From Archangium lipolyticum (GTDB taxonomy: Bacteria; Myxococcota; Myxococcia; Myxococcales; Myxococcaceae), in assembly GCF_024623785.1 (NCBI RefSeq), contig NZ_JANKBZ010000007.1:1-64000 (forward strand): 64,000 nucleotides of DNA, read 5' to 3'. Position numbers and translations under genes: made by a program. Position 1 is the stretch's first letter; each line of letters opens with the position of its first letter. The notes below the pieces were generated by a model. It saw only the letters and a program-made list of their open reading frames with translations. It did not search any database and had not been told where the DNA came from. Positions 1-7,598 of the stretch are shown piece by piece.

Positions 1-120
1 GCGCGTGAGCGGATGGGGATCGCCATCTTCGAGAAGTGGAGTGCCCACGACTTCGACGAACTGGTGCGCCTCATGCGCAAGTTCGCCGACGAGTTGGTGC
101 GGGAGCCGGGCGGGACCTGA
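1..120 (+). CDS. MarR-family-like regulator, C-terminal end only
   Basis: The window opens inside a reading frame that ends at a TGA at 118-120. The visible 39 residues (…MGIAIFEKWSAHDFDEL…LVREPGGT) look like the last helix of a winged-helix regulator: an ERMGIAIFEKWSA-type turn followed by an amphipathic helix that in MarR proteins forms the dimer interface. The DNA-binding part lies outside the window, so the family call rests on a short tail and on typical length. No terminator is obvious after it. Alternative: the tail of any small helical regulator. Confidence 0.4.
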   Translation, partial: ARERMGIAIFEKWSAHDFDELVRLMRKFADELVREPGGT

Positions 121-204
121 GCAAGGCTTTGATGCTCGGGGCGGTCATCCAAGGCTCAACACACCGCCTGCTGGCGTATAGCGCGACAGGTTGGGTCCGC
201 AATC

Positions 205-297
205 CACCTCAGGCCGCATCCGGAGCTGCGCGGGACCGCGCGTGTCCGCACGGTGGCGAAGTTCCTGACGGAGGCCATCCAAGGAGCGGCGGACTGA
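205..297 (+). pseudogene. remnant of a LysR-family regulator (C-terminal end)
   Basis: In the frame closing with TGA at 295-297 the DNA reads HLRPHPELRGTARVRTVAKF and then LTEAIQGAAD. This is the usual last strand and helix of LysR effector domains (the H-P-x-L-R-x-x-x-R-V-R pattern). Upstream the frame remains open but gives no recognisable LysR sequence, and no start or helix-turn-helix is present, so this is a 3' scrap about 30 codons long left after a deletion. Its former target genes cannot be told. It sits between the regulator tail and an unrelated lipoprotein gene. Confidence 0.5.
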
Positions 298-348
298 GCC
301 GCGGTCCGGGGATCCGCCCGACAGCAGAGCCCACTGCTTCCTGTCTTG

Positions 349-1434
349 CTAGGGACAGAGCCGCTCGACCGATTTGATCCGCACTGCTCCGTCGACGTTC
401 GGGTCGTTCGTCTGGTCGCCGATGGCGATGGTGCCGTTCGCCGCGAAGTTGTTCCGCGTGAGCTTCGCGACACCATCGATGCTCACCGTCGCCACCTTCG
501 CTGCGTCCACCGAGAGCTCGTAGACATGATACGCGCCGTCGGTCACCGAGAACGCCGCGGACTGAGTGCCGTCCGCCCAGCCGATCGCCGCGCTGTCGAG
601 GTAGATCATCTGCGAGCGATCCACGCTCTGTCCGAACGGAGGCGTGAAGCTCCCCAGGATGGCTGCTCCGCTGTCGAGCTGGTTGTGGGTGTTCACCGAC
701 TCGACCTGCATCGTCACGCGGAGCGTGAACGGCTTCGTTGCGTCGAGCGAGTTCGCCCGCGTGATGAGCAGCTGCCCGCTCGTTTGCGCGCCGCTGTTCG
801 TCGACGTCGCGAGGCGAACGTAGTCCACGCCGTACGTGAGCGTGTTCGGCGTCTGCGAGACCGTCGTCCAGCCTTGTGCCGTGATGTCGTCACCGCCGAC
901 CAGCAGCGGAACGCTCGCGCGAGCCGTCCACCGCGTCGTCGACGTCGCTGGCACGCACGTCTCGCAGGCGTTCCCCGGGTTCGGCGCACCCGCGGCGTAG
1001 ACCACGCCGTCGATGAAGCACTTCGGGGTGCACACGCCGGCCGAGCAAACCTGTCCCGGGTTGCACGACGTCCCGTCAGCGCGTTGCGTCCACGCGGTCG
1101 CGGACGTCGCCGGCGTGCACTGTTCGCACGAATTCGCCGCGTTCACCGCTCCGGCGGCGACCTGCTTGCCGTCGATCTGACAGATCGCGACACAGACGCT
1201 GCCCTCACAAGCCGCTCCGGTCGCGCACGCATTGTCGCAACCACCGCAGTGCTTCGGGTCGCTCACGGTGTTCACGCAGGAGTCGCCGCACAGCTCGACG
1301 CCGACGCTGTTGCACATCACCGGTGTGGAGGCGTCGGGGCTGGGAATGGAATTATCGCCGCAAGCAGCGACGAAGCCGAGCACGACGAGGCAGGAGAGAG
1401 CGGTAGAGCGAATGGAGAGCATCGTGCCTGCCAT
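349..1434 (-). CDS. cysteine-rich secreted lipoprotein, function unknown
   Basis: About 361 residues. The N-terminus is a lipoprotein signal (MLSIRS… followed by a hydrophobic stretch and lipobox FVAAC-GD), so the mature protein should be lipid-anchored. Next come a short Ser/Pro linker, a C-x2-C disulfide module (CNSVGVELCGDSCVN…CGGCDNACATG), and two copies of a repeat built on CxxC-x-PATSxTxWT separated by CNPGQVCSAGVCTPKC. Such stalk-like cysteine repeats are common in myxobacterial surface proteins. The C-terminal 190 residues are predicted all-beta and resemble a concanavalin-like lectin fold, but I cannot name a family. Starts at 1434 or 1422 (MLSI) both keep the signal peptide; neither has a strong ribosome site. 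It overlaps no neighbour. Confidence 0.75.
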   Translation of the reverse strand: MAGTMLSIRSTALSCLVVLGFVAACGDNSIPSPDASTPVMCNSVGVELCGDSCVNTVSDPKHCGGCDNACATGAACEGSVCVAICQIDGKQVAAGAVNAANSCEQCTPATSATAWTQRADGTSCNPGQVCSAGVCTPKCFIDGVVYAAGAPNPGNACETCVPATSTTRWTARASVPLLVGGDDITAQGWTTVSQTPNTLTYGVDYVRLATSTNSGAQTSGQLLITRANSLDATKPFTLRVTMQVESVNTHNQLDSGAAILGSFTPPFGQSVDRSQMIYLDSAAIGWADGTQSAAFSVTDGAYHVYELSVDAAKVATVSIDGVAKLTRNNFAANGTIAIGDQTNDPNVDGAVRIKSVERLCP

Positions 1435-1510
1435 CTTAAGCGACCCCACGCCCGCGCGGAGTGTGATACGGCAATGAGTAGGACTGCATGTGCCCCAGTG
1501 TGCGTGCGCC

Positions 1511-1627
1511 GTGAGCTGGGCTACGACGGCCCTGGCCGATGGCAGCGTCATCACACTCACGACGCGGGCCTATGACGCGGCGAGCAACGTCACCACGTCC
1601 GTGCCCATCTCCGTCAAGGTGAACTGA
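1511..1627 (+). pseudogene. remnant of a bacterial Ig-like repeat protein (C-terminus)
   Basis: The plus strand encodes SWATTALADGSVITLTTRAY and then DAASNVTTSVPISVKVN before a TGA at 1625-1627. This is the last half of a bacterial Ig-like repeat (W-x-T-x-x-x-x-D-G-x-x-x-L-T-x-R-A-Y-D-A-A-x-N-V), as found in tandem in large secreted myxobacterial proteins. A stop at 1475 in the same frame and unrelated codons before about 1511 show that the rest of the gene is missing. Its end overlaps the end of the TetR gene by 14 bases. This is a scar of a deletion, not an active gene. Confidence 0.6.
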
Positions 1628-2282
1628 CTCCTCGGCAACCCGGCCCGGCGGCCGAGCCTTCGAGCTGGCTGAGATAGGCACCGAACATGTCGGCCATCGC
1701 CCCGGCATAGGCTTCGACCTCCTGTTCGGTGCGCTCCTGCTCGGAGATCCGCTTTCCCACGGCACTGAGCGACATCATGATCACATCTCCCGCGAGTGCG
1801 CGCTTCTTCTCCGAGGCTGTTGGGAGCGCCTCGCGCATGAAGTTCTGCACAGCGCGCGTGCCGGACACGCGCGACTCCTTGGCCTCGGGTGCGTCGCGAT
1901 AGAGCGGCGCCGCGTCGTTGAGCGCGATCCGCATCTCGGCCTCCGCGCACTCGGAGCGAATGAAGGCGTGCACGACCTCGCGAAGGCGCTCGAGTGGGGG
2001 CCTGGTCGAATCCTCGAGGATGCCGCGCAGCAACTCGCCATTCTGCCGCCACTCCTCGGCCTGCAGACGAAAGAGGATCGCCGCCTTGTTCGGGAAATAT
2101 TGGTAGAGCGATCCAACGCTGATTCCAGCCTTCTCGGCGACGCGTGCGGTGGTGAAGCGGTGCGCGCCGTCACGCGCCAGAACCTGAGCAGCGGCGGCGA
2201 GAATGTCGGCGACGAGCTGCGCGGAACGGGCCTGCCTGGGCTGTTTTCGCGAGGAAATACATGGGGTTGGACGATTCGTCAC
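1614..2282 (-). CDS. TetR-family transcriptional regulator
   Basis: 222 residues, usual TetR length. The N-terminal DNA-binding domain has a clear helix-turn-helix at about residues 44-66 (TTARVAEKAGISVGSLYQYF), preceded by a basic arm. The C-terminal helical ligand domain is of the TetR_C type often seen beside small detoxification enzymes. The start is GTG at 2282, with GAGG seven bases before it. It is divergent from an O-methyltransferase gene, with 95 bases between them that contain a 10-bp inverted repeat, so it probably represses that gene and itself. The inducer is unknown. Confidence 0.85.
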   Translation of the reverse strand: MTNRPTPCISSRKQPRQARSAQLVADILAAAAQVLARDGAHRFTTARVAEKAGISVGSLYQYFPNKAAILFRLQAEEWRQNGELLRGILEDSTRPPLERLREVVHAFIRSECAEAEMRIALNDAAPLYRDAPEAKESRVSGTRAVQNFMREALPTASEKKRALAGDVIMMSLSAVGKRISEQERTEQEVEAYAGAMADMFGAYLSQLEGSAAGPGCRGVSSP

Positions 2283-2331
2283 GAAGCGCCTCGGGAACGC
2301 GAATGGGAAATGCGAATGATTAATCGTATTT

Positions 2332-2370
2332 CCTGGTCAGGCGCAAGGACGCGCTTTCAACCTGACCAGG
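2332..2370. promoter_or_regulatory. inverted repeat, candidate TetR operator
   Basis: CCTGGTCAGG at 2332-2341 is repeated as its exact reverse complement CCTGACCAGG at 2361-2370, with 19 bases between. It lies in the divergent TetR/O-methyltransferase intergenic region, ending seven bases before the methyltransferase ATG. Each arm is itself nearly palindromic, so two dimers could bind. Alternatively the arms form an mRNA hairpin over the methyltransferase ribosome site. Confidence 0.45.
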
Positions 2371-2377
2371 ACATCCG

Positions 2378-3043
2378 ATGACCACACTTTCCGCCGCACC
2401 ACTCGCCCCCCTGCTCGATCGTCTGTTCGCGCAAGCCGACCAGTCGTCGGCCGCGCTCATGTCGACCTTCGCCCAGATGCCGGAGCAGGAGCGTGCCCGG
2501 CTGATGGCGAGCAGGACCGACTACCTCGAGTTCTACTCGACGATGAAGGACGAGGCGCTCGCCGTCTCTCGCGAAACCGGCACGCTGCTCTACATGCTGG
2601 CGCGTACCTGCCGCGCGCGGACGATCGTCGAGTTCGGCACCTCGTTCGGCATCTCGACCCTGCACCTGGCGGCGGCGCTCCGCGACAATGGCGGCGGCCG
2701 ATTGATCACGAGTGAGTTCGAGCCGTCGAAGATCGTCCGCGCACGAGAGAACATCGCGGCGGGCGGGCTCGCGGACCTCGTGGAGATTCGCGAGGGCGAC
2801 GCGCTCCAGACGCTCGCCCAAGGCTTGCCCGAGCAGATCGATCTGTTGCTGCTCGACGGCGCCAAGGGGCTCTATCCGGCCATCCTGTCTCTCGTCGAAG
2901 GTCGGCTGCGCCCAGGCGCCTTGATCCTCGCCGACAATGCGGATTGGTGCCCGGAGTATCTGGAGCGCGTCCGCTCGCCCCAGCAGGGCTATCTGTCGGT
3001 GCCGTTCGCCAGCGATGTGGAGCTGTCGATGCGGATCGGTTGA
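2378..3043 (+). CDS. SAM-dependent O-methyltransferase
   Basis: 221 residues, the usual size of the cation-dependent O-methyltransferase family 3 (catechol/caffeoyl-CoA type). SAM-binding motif I is VEFGTSFG (about 84-91), the acidic ribose-binding residue is in TSEFEPSK (about 111-118), and the metal-binding aspartate is in LLLLDGAKG (D160). It has no signal peptide, so it is cytoplasmic. The substrate is probably a small phenolic or other hydroxylated compound, but the sequence does not say which. It is transcribed divergently from the TetR gene, which fits a drug- or phenol-inducible pair. Confidence 0.85.
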   Translation: MTTLSAAPLAPLLDRLFAQADQSSAALMSTFAQMPEQERARLMASRTDYLEFYSTMKDEALAVSRETGTLLYMLARTCRARTIVEFGTSFGISTLHLAAALRDNGGGRLITSEFEPSKIVRARENIAAGGLADLVEIREGDALQTLAQGLPEQIDLLLLDGAKGLYPAILSLVEGRLRPGALILADNADWCPEYLERVRSPQQGYLSVPFASDVELSMRIG

Positions 3044-3067
3044 GCGCCTCAGTCGGCCTGCGTCGGT

Positions 3068-3490
3068 TCAGCTCGCCTCGCCATCAGGACTGGCGAGAAC
3101 GACGACATAGCCGTCCAGATCCTCGATCCAGATCTCCCGGTGTTGCGGAGCGGGGTTGACGTGCGGCTCTTCAATCACCCGCGCGCCCAGACGTCTCACG
3201 CGTTCGACGGCAGCATCGAAGTCGTCGACCTCGAACCAAAGAAGGACGCCATGGCCGTGCGGTGCCCGATCGGCGCCCATCAAATTGGGGTGCTCCTCGG
3301 CATCCCAACGATGCAGTTGGAGGACGAGGGTCTCTCCACTCCTCAGGCGGTCATAGAAGAGCCGGTGGGGATGGTTCGGATCGCCCCCGTGCAACTGCAG
3401 CAGCGTCTGGTACCACGCGCTGCTGGCCTTCACGTCCTTCACCGCGATCAGCGGCTGAGGCCTGACCGTGAGTCGACTGGGTGGACGCAT
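3068..3490 (-). CDS. VOC-superfamily (glyoxalase/bleomycin-resistance fold) protein
   Basis: 140 residues forming two beta-alpha-beta-beta-beta units: PLIAVKDVKASSAWYQTLL at the start of the first and HGVLLWFEVDDFDAAVERV at the start of the second, ending with REIWIEDLDGYVVVLASP. The usual VOC metal positions are partly present (a His in the first module, the Glu of REIWIED in the last strand). It may be a small-molecule binding or resistance protein, or a metal-dependent isomerase or dioxygenase; the substrate cannot be predicted. GAGG precedes the ATG at 3490. It converges with the O-methyltransferase gene, with only 24 bases between them and no terminator seen. Confidence 0.8.
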   Translation of the reverse strand: MRPPSRLTVRPQPLIAVKDVKASSAWYQTLLQLHGGDPNHPHRLFYDRLRSGETLVLQLHRWDAEEHPNLMGADRAPHGHGVLLWFEVDDFDAAVERVRRLGARVIEEPHVNPAPQHREIWIEDLDGYVVVLASPDGEAS

Positions 3491-3697
3491 CGAGACCTCG
3501 GAGGAGAGAAACGCGCGACGTGGCGTTCTGCGCCGACCCTAGCATACAGACGGCTGTGAACCTGGCCTGGTGTCTGGGGCACCTGGAGGGTGGCCTGGGC
3601 AAGCGTGTCCCTCAAGGGGCTGCGCTGTCTGTCCACCGACCGGGCGCACTGAATAGAATTTCCGATAGTCGAGCGAACGCGAACGGAGGGGTGTGAC

Positions 3698-4426
3698 GTG
3701 AGGCTGTTTCTGACGGGAATGGCGGTGAGCTGCGCGGTGGTCCTGGGCGCCGCGGGATGCACGAAGAGGAAGCAGTCCGAGGCGACCGAGACGACCGAGA
3801 TGACCCAGAGACCCCTGGCCGTGAAGGAGGCGCCCGGCGCTGCCCACCGGGCCGGGTGGGTGAAGGCGCTGGCCACCAGCGACAGATGTGTTCCGGAGAC
3901 ACCCTCCAACTACAAGGGCGTGTGTCTGGCCGCCGCCGCCTTCGGGGACGCACGGCGGGGCCAGGCACCCACCCAGACCGTCCGCTTGTGGGGGATGACC
4001 TTCCGGGAGCGATACAAGGGGGCGAAGCGGCTCCAGCAGGACATCCTCCTGGCGGCGATCGAGCTGTCGCCCACCGCGGACGGGGGCCTGCGCGTGACGC
4101 TCTTCGAGCAGTGGCCGGAGAGCGAGTCCGACATCGACTACCTGGGCTCGGCGTGTGAGCAGCTCGACAACCACCACTTTCGAGGCCAGGGCGAGCCGCC
4201 GGAGCCGCGGTGGCTGGGGCGGCTGTGGACGGGACTGGGGCGGGAGGAGGGGCCTCGCCGGGCGCAACTCCAGCCCACGGCACAGGGATATGCGGGAGGA
4301 GAGCCCCTGCTGGAGCTGCGTGCCTTCCCCAAGGGGTGGATGGTGGCGACCGAGGAGCAGGATGCCGAGGCCGGCGAGGAGACGCGCGTGTTCGGCGTGT
4401 TCGTCCCCCCGCCCAAGCGGCGGTGA
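3698..4426 (+). CDS. lipoprotein of unknown function
   Basis: 242 residues. A type II signal peptide (MRLFLTGMAV… GAAGC at residues 17-21) predicts a lipid-anchored protein. The mature part starts with a charged linker and has no domain I recognise; it has two conserved-looking cysteines (RCVPE, KGVCLA) and a W-R-L-W-x-G segment, and ends with a basic tail (PPPKRR). Start is GTG at 3698 with a strong GGAGGGG seven bases upstream. It is a single gene, flanked by unrelated genes. Lineage-specific lipoproteins of this kind are frequent in myxobacteria. Confidence 0.7.
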   Translation: MRLFLTGMAVSCAVVLGAAGCTKRKQSEATETTEMTQRPLAVKEAPGAAHRAGWVKALATSDRCVPETPSNYKGVCLAAAAFGDARRGQAPTQTVRLWGMTFRERYKGAKRLQQDILLAAIELSPTADGGLRVTLFEQWPESESDIDYLGSACEQLDNHHFRGQGEPPEPRWLGRLWTGLGREEGPRRAQLQPTAQGYAGGEPLLELRAFPKGWMVATEEQDAEAGEETRVFGVFVPPPKRR

Positions 4427-4594
4427 TTCAGCCCTGGAGCAGGGGCTTCAAGGCGCCGCCCCAGGCGATGACCTGGTCCAGCTGCCTCCTCGTCCCAGGC
4501 CGCGTGGTGTTGAGGCTCGAGCCGCCCCAGCCAAGAGAGCCAGGCCCCTGCCGCGCACCAGATGGATGGGCCGCCTGGGCAGGGGTGTATCCCG

Positions 4595-6055
4595 CTACCG
4601 CGGGTCCCAGCCAGCGTTCACGGTCACCCGGTCGAGCGCGCGCACGGTGACATAGGGGACGAAGCCGGCGGCACGGGAGCGGGTGTAGGCATCGGCGATG
4701 TGCGCGGCCTGCACCGCATAGTCGACGGAGAGGACGAGCTTGCCCGCGGCGCGCACGCGCGAGGCGTTGCGGCGGTTCTCCTCACACCAGTTCTCGCTGC
4801 ACGCCACGTCGTCCGACCAGTACATGTCCTCCATGGCCAGCCCATCGATGGCCTGGAGGTAGCCCGCGTAGTCGACGAGCTCCGGAGAGTTCTGCGGCAT
4901 GACCCGGAAGGACGGGTTCTTGGATTTCGCGTACTCGCTGATGCGCGAGATGAGCGCCACCATCTTGTGCGCCAGGTCGTCGCGGTCGGTGCCCGCGGCG
5001 TCAGCGGGAATCTCCTCGTAGGTCACCACCATGTCGAGGTAGCAGCCATCGAAGCCAGCTGCGAGGGCCCGGTCGATGCGGCCCTGGACGATGGGCCACC
5101 AGCGCTCGTCCCAGTACTTCACGTACTGCTCGTCCGGCCAACCGTCCACCGGGCCAAGCTTCAGGTCGTCGGGGACCTGGTCCCACTCGGGACGGTACTC
5201 CTCGATGGCGCCAATCTCGAAATAGGAGAGAACCTGCTTTCCGGTGGCCTTCACCGCCGCGATCTCGTCGCTCCGGAAGTAGTCGCTCGAGCCATCACGA
5301 GACAGCTCGATGACGGCCAGGTCGAACTCGGAGCCGGCGATCTGCTCCAACCGGCCATTGGCGTACCCGGTCAGCTGATAGGTGAAGCTGGTGACGCCCG
5401 TCCAGGGCACGGGGGTCGGGTTGGTTCCGGCATCCGAGGTTCCGGCATCGGGAGGGGGGCTGCCCGCGTCCGTCCCCGCCAGCTGAACACGCACGACCAG
5501 CAGATCGAGCAGGGAGGCATCCGCCGAAGACTCGGTCCTGTAGCGCAGCTTGAAGGGGCCACCACTCACGAAGCGACTCACCGGCGCGGGGAGCTGGAGT
5601 GACGCCGACGTCCACGTCCAGGAGCGGGCGAAGGTGTTGTCACCCACCACCACCCAGGAACCGGCCTCGTAATCCCAGGCCTCGAAGAGCCAGCGCATCT
5701 CCGAACGCAGGGGGCCGCGGTAGTTGATGCCTACCTCGGCCTCCTGAACGGACGAAGCGCTCACACCCTGTGGCAAGCCATAGGCGCACGTCACCGAGCT
5801 GTTGGGAGCGAGCTCCACGTACTCCGCCCAGCGGTCCTCCGTGCCGGAGAGTGTTTGGGTCGAGAGCGCCTGGACGCTCTGCCCCGATCCAATGGAGCCA
5901 CGCAGCACCTGAAGAGTGGAGCACGTCAGCGTCTGAGCGTTGACGAGCGCGGTCGCGGATGGCTCCCCGAGCCCCTCCTCCACCTCGGGAAACTCATGAC
6001 AGGCGGTGAGTACCGTGAACAGGGCCAGGAACCACCGGGCGAGTAGATTTCTCAC
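4595..6055 (-). CDS. secreted GH114-like glycosidase lipoprotein
   Basis: 486 residues. The best start is GTG at 6055, with GAGGT six bases upstream, giving signal peptide MRNLLARWFLALFTVLTAC with an LTAC lipobox. About 190 residues of beta-rich sequence follow, then a low-complexity linker (DAGTSDAGTNPTPVP). The C-terminal ~240 residues are a TIM barrel of the GH114 type (endo-alpha-1,4-polygalactosaminidase): SFTYQLTGY, FDLAVIELS, VLSYFEIGAIE, FDGCYLDMVVTYEE with acidic residues at strand ends, and LAMEDMYWSDD. GH114 enzymes cut partially deacetylated galactosaminogalactan, a fungal and bacterial exopolymer. It may help in predation on fungi or biofilms. Activity is inferred from family only. 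Confidence 0.75.
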   Translation of the reverse strand: MRNLLARWFLALFTVLTACHEFPEVEEGLGEPSATALVNAQTLTCSTLQVLRGSIGSGQSVQALSTQTLSGTEDRWAEYVELAPNSSVTCAYGLPQGVSASSVQEAEVGINYRGPLRSEMRWLFEAWDYEAGSWVVVGDNTFARSWTWTSASLQLPAPVSRFVSGGPFKLRYRTESSADASLLDLLVVRVQLAGTDAGSPPPDAGTSDAGTNPTPVPWTGVTSFTYQLTGYANGRLEQIAGSEFDLAVIELSRDGSSDYFRSDEIAAVKATGKQVLSYFEIGAIEEYRPEWDQVPDDLKLGPVDGWPDEQYVKYWDERWWPIVQGRIDRALAAGFDGCYLDMVVTYEEIPADAAGTDRDDLAHKMVALISRISEYAKSKNPSFRVMPQNSPELVDYAGYLQAIDGLAMEDMYWSDDVACSENWCEENRRNASRVRAAGKLVLSVDYAVQAAHIADAYTRSRAAGFVPYVTVRALDRVTVNAGWDPR

Positions 6056-6411
6056 GATTGACCTCAGTCGAAATGAAGCACAGCGCACCGTACGAGGACC
6101 CTCCGCCAAGCTCAGGCGTTCCATGAAATGATCGTTTTCTCAGATGATGGTGTGAGGCTCTTCGTCGGCAATCTGAAGACACCTCTCATCGACAAGTGGC
6201 TCAAGCGGAGGTGAACGAGGTGGTAGGGGGCGTGCTGGCCCGCGCCGTCCAGCAGCGTCGGGAAACTGGCCAGACAATGAAGTCAAGTAGAAATTCAAAA
6301 CCCAGTGTTGTACGACCAATGGGAGCACCCAGTCGATTCCAATGACCCGAATCTAGCCGCGAGAATCTCTGTCGGCGTGAGGGTAAACTTCAGTTGAACG
6401 AGGCATGATTC
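6056..6411. other. 356-bp divergent intergenic region
   Basis: This stretch lies between the divergent GH114 and fascin-like lipoprotein genes and presumably holds both promoters. It is less GC-rich than its surroundings near 6270-6320. I see a short open frame starting near 6128 (about 27 codons) with no ribosome site and no likeness to known proteins. No clear repeat or terminator. Confidence 0.4.
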
Positions 6412-7431
6412 ATGCTCCATTTCAAACGTTCAAAGCTGTTTCTTCGTGCCGCGTGCTCGGCTCTATTGCTCACGGGCGCGTGCACTCCGGTGAGCAGTTC
6501 GCCTGACGGGCAGGACGACGTAACAGAGGCCGCCTCGAGTCCGTTGCTCATCTCCGGCGTGAGCTTCAAGACGGTGCTCGGCAACCGATACGTGGGCGCT
6601 CAAAACAACGGCGGCGGCGCAGTCATCGCGACAGCGACGACCGCGCAAGCGTGGGAGAAGTTCACGATCGATGACATCAACGGCGGGGCCCTCGAGAGTG
6701 GAGACTCGATCTTCATCACCGCGGGCACCGGGCAGTACTTTCAGGCCGCGAACGGCGGCGGCTCGACGCTGAACGCCGCCAGCTGGAATCGCCTTGGCTG
6801 GGAGACGTTCCGCATCGTCAAGCAGAGCGGGACCGGCCCGATCGTCAATGGCGACATCGTCGGCCTGCAGACGGTAACGACTGGCCATTGGGTGTCGGCG
6901 GAGAACGGCGGCGGCAGCACGGTGTTCGCGTATGGCGCCGCGTTCGGCTCGTGGGAGCAGTTGACGATCTCCGGCTTGTCCGGAGGCACGACGCCTCCTC
7001 CCGCTACGCGCTGTGACGCTCCCGGCCTCGTCTGGAAGACTGCCAACAAGACCAACTACACGTCGTACCCGGATCCGGGCAGCGAGGAGTGCACCAAGTA
7101 CAACGGCTGCACGTGGGCAGGGCAGTTTGCGGCGTGCGAAGGGAAGAAGTCGGAGGCGTGGGTGGCGGCGCACAACATCGCCGCGGTGTTCCCCAACATG
7201 AACGCGCTCAAGCTCCATGACCTTTGCTTGAAGTCCGGCTCGAAGACCATCGTGGTCACCGTGCTCGACACGTGCGCCGACTCGGACTGCGATGGTTGCT
7301 GCACCCGGAACAAGGGGAACGCCGACGCGCTGATCGACCTCGAGAGCTATACCAACGCGCGCTGGGGCGTCCCCGACGGCATGATCCAATGGGCGGACCT
7401 CGGTCCGACCCAGGGTAGCGGCTGCAACTGA
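6412..7431 (+). CDS. lipoprotein with fascin-like beta-trefoil and double-psi beta-barrel domains
   Basis: 339 residues. The signal peptide ends in a LTGAC lipobox. Residues about 45-195 form a beta-trefoil of the fascin/actin-crosslinking type, with the repeated signature of a hydrophobic strand followed by NGGG (RYVGAQNNGGG, YFQAANGGGSTL, HWVSAENGGGSTV). After a Thr/Pro linker, residues about 205-339 resemble a double-psi beta-barrel of the expansin/barwin/RlpA group: TNYTSYPDPGS at the start, a cysteine-rich centre (DTCADSDCDGCC) and a conserved-looking IDLESYTNARWG. Secretion and this pairing suggest binding to or loosening of a polysaccharide or peptidoglycan; RlpA-type enzymes are lytic transglycosylases, whereas barwin/expansin proteins are mostly non-hydrolytic. 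GAGG precedes the ATG at 6412. Confidence 0.7.
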   Translation: MLHFKRSKLFLRAACSALLLTGACTPVSSSPDGQDDVTEAASSPLLISGVSFKTVLGNRYVGAQNNGGGAVIATATTAQAWEKFTIDDINGGALESGDSIFITAGTGQYFQAANGGGSTLNAASWNRLGWETFRIVKQSGTGPIVNGDIVGLQTVTTGHWVSAENGGGSTVFAYGAAFGSWEQLTISGLSGGTTPPPATRCDAPGLVWKTANKTNYTSYPDPGSEECTKYNGCTWAGQFAACEGKKSEAWVAAHNIAAVFPNMNALKLHDLCLKSGSKTIVVTVLDTCADSDCDGCCTRNKGNADALIDLESYTNARWGVPDGMIQWADLGPTQGSGCN

Positions 7432-7598
7432 TTCCCACACGGGTTGACGTTGCTGGTCTCCGAGCAGCCAGCCCTGGTGCTCGGCCTCAGGAGCGGTCTT
7501 CCATGGGGCAGTCCGGGCCTTGAAGGGCCGCATGGTGCCCATCCCGTGGCCTCGCGCACGATCGCCGGGCCTTCGTGGAGCTCTTCGGCGCGGACGAT

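Noticed and set aside
4427-4594. Minus-strand end reading ...RRQLDQVIAWGGALKPLLQG before a stop, possibly a gene scrap
   Set aside because: Looks protein-like, but I could not assign it to any family, and no start or further conserved sequence was found.
6127-6212. Short frame of about 27 codons upstream of the fascin-like gene
   Set aside because: No ribosome site, no similarity, and it lies in a divergent promoter region.
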